From an uncultured Porphyromonadaceae bacterium (GTDB taxonomy: Bacteria > Bacteroidota > Bacteroidia > Bacteroidales > Muribaculaceae): DNA of 64,000 nt. The stretch spans positions 62,001-126,000 of the forward strand of contig CALKRW010000048.1 in NCBI GenBank assembly GCA_937989585.1, in the 5' to 3' direction. Of this stretch, positions 62,756-64,000 are shown one piece after another (within the stretch, counting starts at the first letter, position 1; every line of letters begins with the position of its first letter). Under the pieces are notes generated by a model. The model saw only the letters and a list, made by a program, of their open reading frames with translations. It was not told where the DNA came from and did not search any database. A program made the position numbers and the translations under genes.

Positions 62756-63130
62756 TTAACGGTTTCCGGCCCTGTCATCCTTGTGCTTGCGGATATATTT
62801 GGCCCTGACGATATCATACGCTCGCCTTACCAGACCATAGATTTCCTGATCGGGCATATCACCGTTCAGGTTGATTTGAATCCAGTGACGTTCACTCAGG
62901 TTAACCGGTTTGTCTACCGATACATGATTAATCTTTATATCCTCGACTTCTTCAGGCGTCAACTTGACAGTCACTGACATAAAGTCATCCATATCCACAA
63001 GACAGAACATGTGGTCAAGTATATAGAACACAAGAATAGAATCATATCTCCTTGCGAATTTTCCGAATGGAGTCTTTTCGCTGACACCATCCATCGAAAG
63101 ACAGTATTCCCTGAATTCTTCAATATTCAT
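62756..63130 (-). CDS. MmcQ/YjbR family protein
   Basis: 124 residues. The CyaY-like double-wing fold family: EEFREYCLSMDGVSEKTPFG, LDHMFCLVDMD, VSVDKPVNLSERHWIQINLNGDMPDQEIYGLVRRAYDIV. Members are small DNA-binding-like proteins without firm function. It ends 44 bp upstream of the uvrB promoter. Confidence 0.88.
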   Translation of the reverse strand: MNIEEFREYCLSMDGVSEKTPFGKFARRYDSILVFYILDHMFCLVDMDDFMSVTVKLTPEEVEDIKINHVSVDKPVNLSERHWIQINLNGDMPDQEIYGLVRRAYDIVRAKYIRKHKDDRAGNR

Positions 63131-63171
63131 TCTTTAATTATTTATCTCTACGGCTCACATAGAAATTTTCC

Positions 63172-63651
63172 TCATTTAATTTCAGTTGTTGCTTTGCGTA
63201 ACAGAATACATTCGGCCGGTAAGACGCCGTTCAGTCTGACAACAGTATCGCTCTGGACATCTATTGTCCTTATGTCGGGAATAATACGTCGTAGAGCGTC
63301 TTCAGTCGCCATGTTGTCACAGGCCATCTCTGTCATGGCTCCGTCTCCGAGCATTATGGAATCGCCCTTGATGTCATATGACCCGGATATAGAGTTACAG
63401 TTAGTAATGACAAAATATGTGCTGTCTTCAAAAACTATATACTGTCTTACACCCGGGGCAGACTCATCGGGACGCACATAATCAGTATCGCTGAATACAA
63501 TGTTCTCTATATACCATTGTCCGCGGATATCAATATCCGAAACAGCCTCCTTTGAATTAGTTTCAGCAATATCAGCCTTTTTCTCCTCATTCTTGGAGCA
63601 TCCGCCAGCAATTACAGCCATTGCCGCTACGGCGAGAATGATTGATTTCAT
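63172..63651 (-). CDS. META-domain lipoprotein
   Basis: 159 residues from the ATG at 63651 (MKSIILAVAAMAVIAGGC, lipobox AGGC); in-frame ATGs at 63663 and 63672 are alternatives and would just lengthen the n-region. The spacer is acidic (EEKKADIAE). The domain resembles META/HslJ proteins: IRGQWYIENIVF, CNSISGSYDIKGDSIMLGDG, MTEMACDNMATEDALRRI. Likely an outer-membrane lipoprotein; function unknown. A -7-like TAATTTTG lies at 63711-63704 on the minus strand. Confidence 0.78.
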   Translation of the reverse strand: MKSIILAVAAMAVIAGGCSKNEEKKADIAETNSKEAVSDIDIRGQWYIENIVFSDTDYVRPDESAPGVRQYIVFEDSTYFVITNCNSISGSYDIKGDSIMLGDGAMTEMACDNMATEDALRRIIPDIRTIDVQSDTVVRLNGVLPAECILLRKATTEIK

Positions 63652-63703
63652 ATTAGTCTTCATTTTATTCATACTTTATTTTCATGCTTATGGTTTTATA
63701 ATA

Positions 63704-63711
63704 CAAAATTA
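63704..63711 (-). promoter_or_regulatory. -7 element of the META lipoprotein gene
   Basis: TAATTTTG on the minus strand, 32-52 bp before the possible ATGs; a TTG at 23 bp spacing is slightly too far. Confidence 0.4.
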
Positions 63712-63756
63712 CGAAAAAAAAGATTATATAACCACAAACATCCGCCGGTCACATAA

Positions 63757-63784
63757 CATATTATTAGCAACATATTATTAGCAA
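63757..63784. repeat. Tandem 14-bp duplication
   Basis: CATATTATTAGCAA occurs twice in direct tandem (63757-63770 and 63771-63784), in the A/T-rich gap upstream of the META gene. Probably replication slippage. Confidence 0.85.
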
Positions 63785-63810
63785 TATTGTTGATTGGAAT
63801 CATGAAAAAC

Positions 63811-63837
63811 GCAGCCCCGACATGATGACGGGGCTGC
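63811..63837 (-). terminator. Terminator of the phosphohexomutase gene
   Basis: GCAGCCCCG (63811-63819) with CGGGGCTGC (63829-63837), 9-base loop; on the minus strand it is followed by TTTTTC. Confidence 0.85.
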
Positions 63838-63868
63838 GGGAATAATTATTGGGTATTATCGTTATCTA

Positions 63869-64000
63869 TCAGATGCCAAGATCTTTCTTGATGGCTGCGA
63901 TGGTGGCGTTGGCACGCTCACCGCAAGCATCGTAATCTTCGACAGACTTCATGTCCTCGCGGACCTCGAGATAGAATTTGATCTTAGGCTCGGTTCCCGA
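63869..64000 (-). CDS. Phosphoglucomutase/phosphomannomutase, C-terminal end only
   Basis: The last 43 codons of a gene entering from the right edge: SGTEPKIKFYLEVREDM and ANATIAAIKKDLGI, then stop. SGTEPK is the phosphate-binding loop of the phosphohexomutase superfamily (domain 4), so this is a phospho-sugar mutase; which sugar cannot be told from this piece. Confidence 0.85.
   Translation of the reverse strand, partial: SGTEPKIKFYLEVREDMKSVEDYDACGERANATIAAIKKDLGI

Noticed and set aside
1..64000. CRISPR arrays, insertion sequences, phage genes, tRNA or rRNA genes
   Set aside because: No spaced direct repeats, transposase or integrase motifs, cloverleaf-capable intergenic sequence or rRNA stretch was found by reading the intergenic regions.

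Overview
The window looks like a stretch of Bacteroidales chromosome, most likely Muribaculaceae or a close relative. Reasons: about ten intergenic regions carry the Bacteroidetes promoter form TTG-N19/20-TAnnTTTG; several genes belong to families mostly confined to Bacteroidota (DUF4290, DUF4270, DUF5063, DUF6155, a short starch-synthase-like protein); two secreted proteins end in a type IX secretion (T9SS)-like sorting domain; and GC content is moderate. Species cannot be decided from this. I see no insertion sequence, prophage, CRISPR array, rRNA or tRNA gene.

Layout. 1-2.3 kb (minus): 3'-truncated sppA and ftsE. 2.4-8.1 kb (plus): a three-gene CusCBA-type metal efflux operon (adaptor lipoprotein with a His-rich tail, RND pump, TolC-like channel). 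8.2-19.4 kb (plus): dedA, rpe, ftsK, a lolA-like gene, trxB, dsbD, mazG, topB and a small Cys-rich membrane protein; trxB next to dsbD suggests a cytoplasm-to-periplasm electron route, but this DsbD lacks one cysteine of its C-terminal thioredoxin motif. 19.5-22.9 kb (minus): five poorly characterised, mostly exported or membrane proteins, the most accessory-looking part. 23-27.6 kb (plus): a zinc-ribbon protein, then an alpha/beta hydrolase, a membrane-anchored MurF-like ligase and Ddl. 27.6-31.2 kb: thrS-infC-rpmI-rplT behind a structured leader. 31.2-36.1 kb: FISUMP and T9SS-tail proteins (minus) divergent from a secreted GH13 amylase (plus).

36.3-38.4 kb: DUF4290, rimM, an acidic small protein and an OmpA-family protein; then a MerR regulator (minus) divergent from alaS. 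41.8-44.1 kb: a starch-synthase-like half protein and a DUF4270 lipoprotein, convergent with ruvA. 45-49.1 kb (plus): yicC, gmk, nadD, DUF5063 and an M18 aminopeptidase. 49.2-55.7 kb: a half-size EamA transporter, a two-component system, a porin with an upstream 50-residue membrane protein (minus), and a TonB-dependent-type barrel overlapping a PAP2 phosphatase; this looks like an envelope-remodelling or phosphate-linked locus. 55.8-64 kb (minus): DUF6155, then uvrB-ygiQ-S9 peptidase as one unit, a YjbR-like protein, a META lipoprotein, and the 3' end of a phosphohexomutase.

Most of the window is housekeeping. The points I would look at first are the DsbD Ser-for-Cys change, the thrS leader with a terminator-like hairpin, the membrane-tethered Mur ligase cluster, the starch-synthase half protein, and the two-component/porin/small-protein/PAP2 locus. 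No clearly new defence or mobile system is visible.
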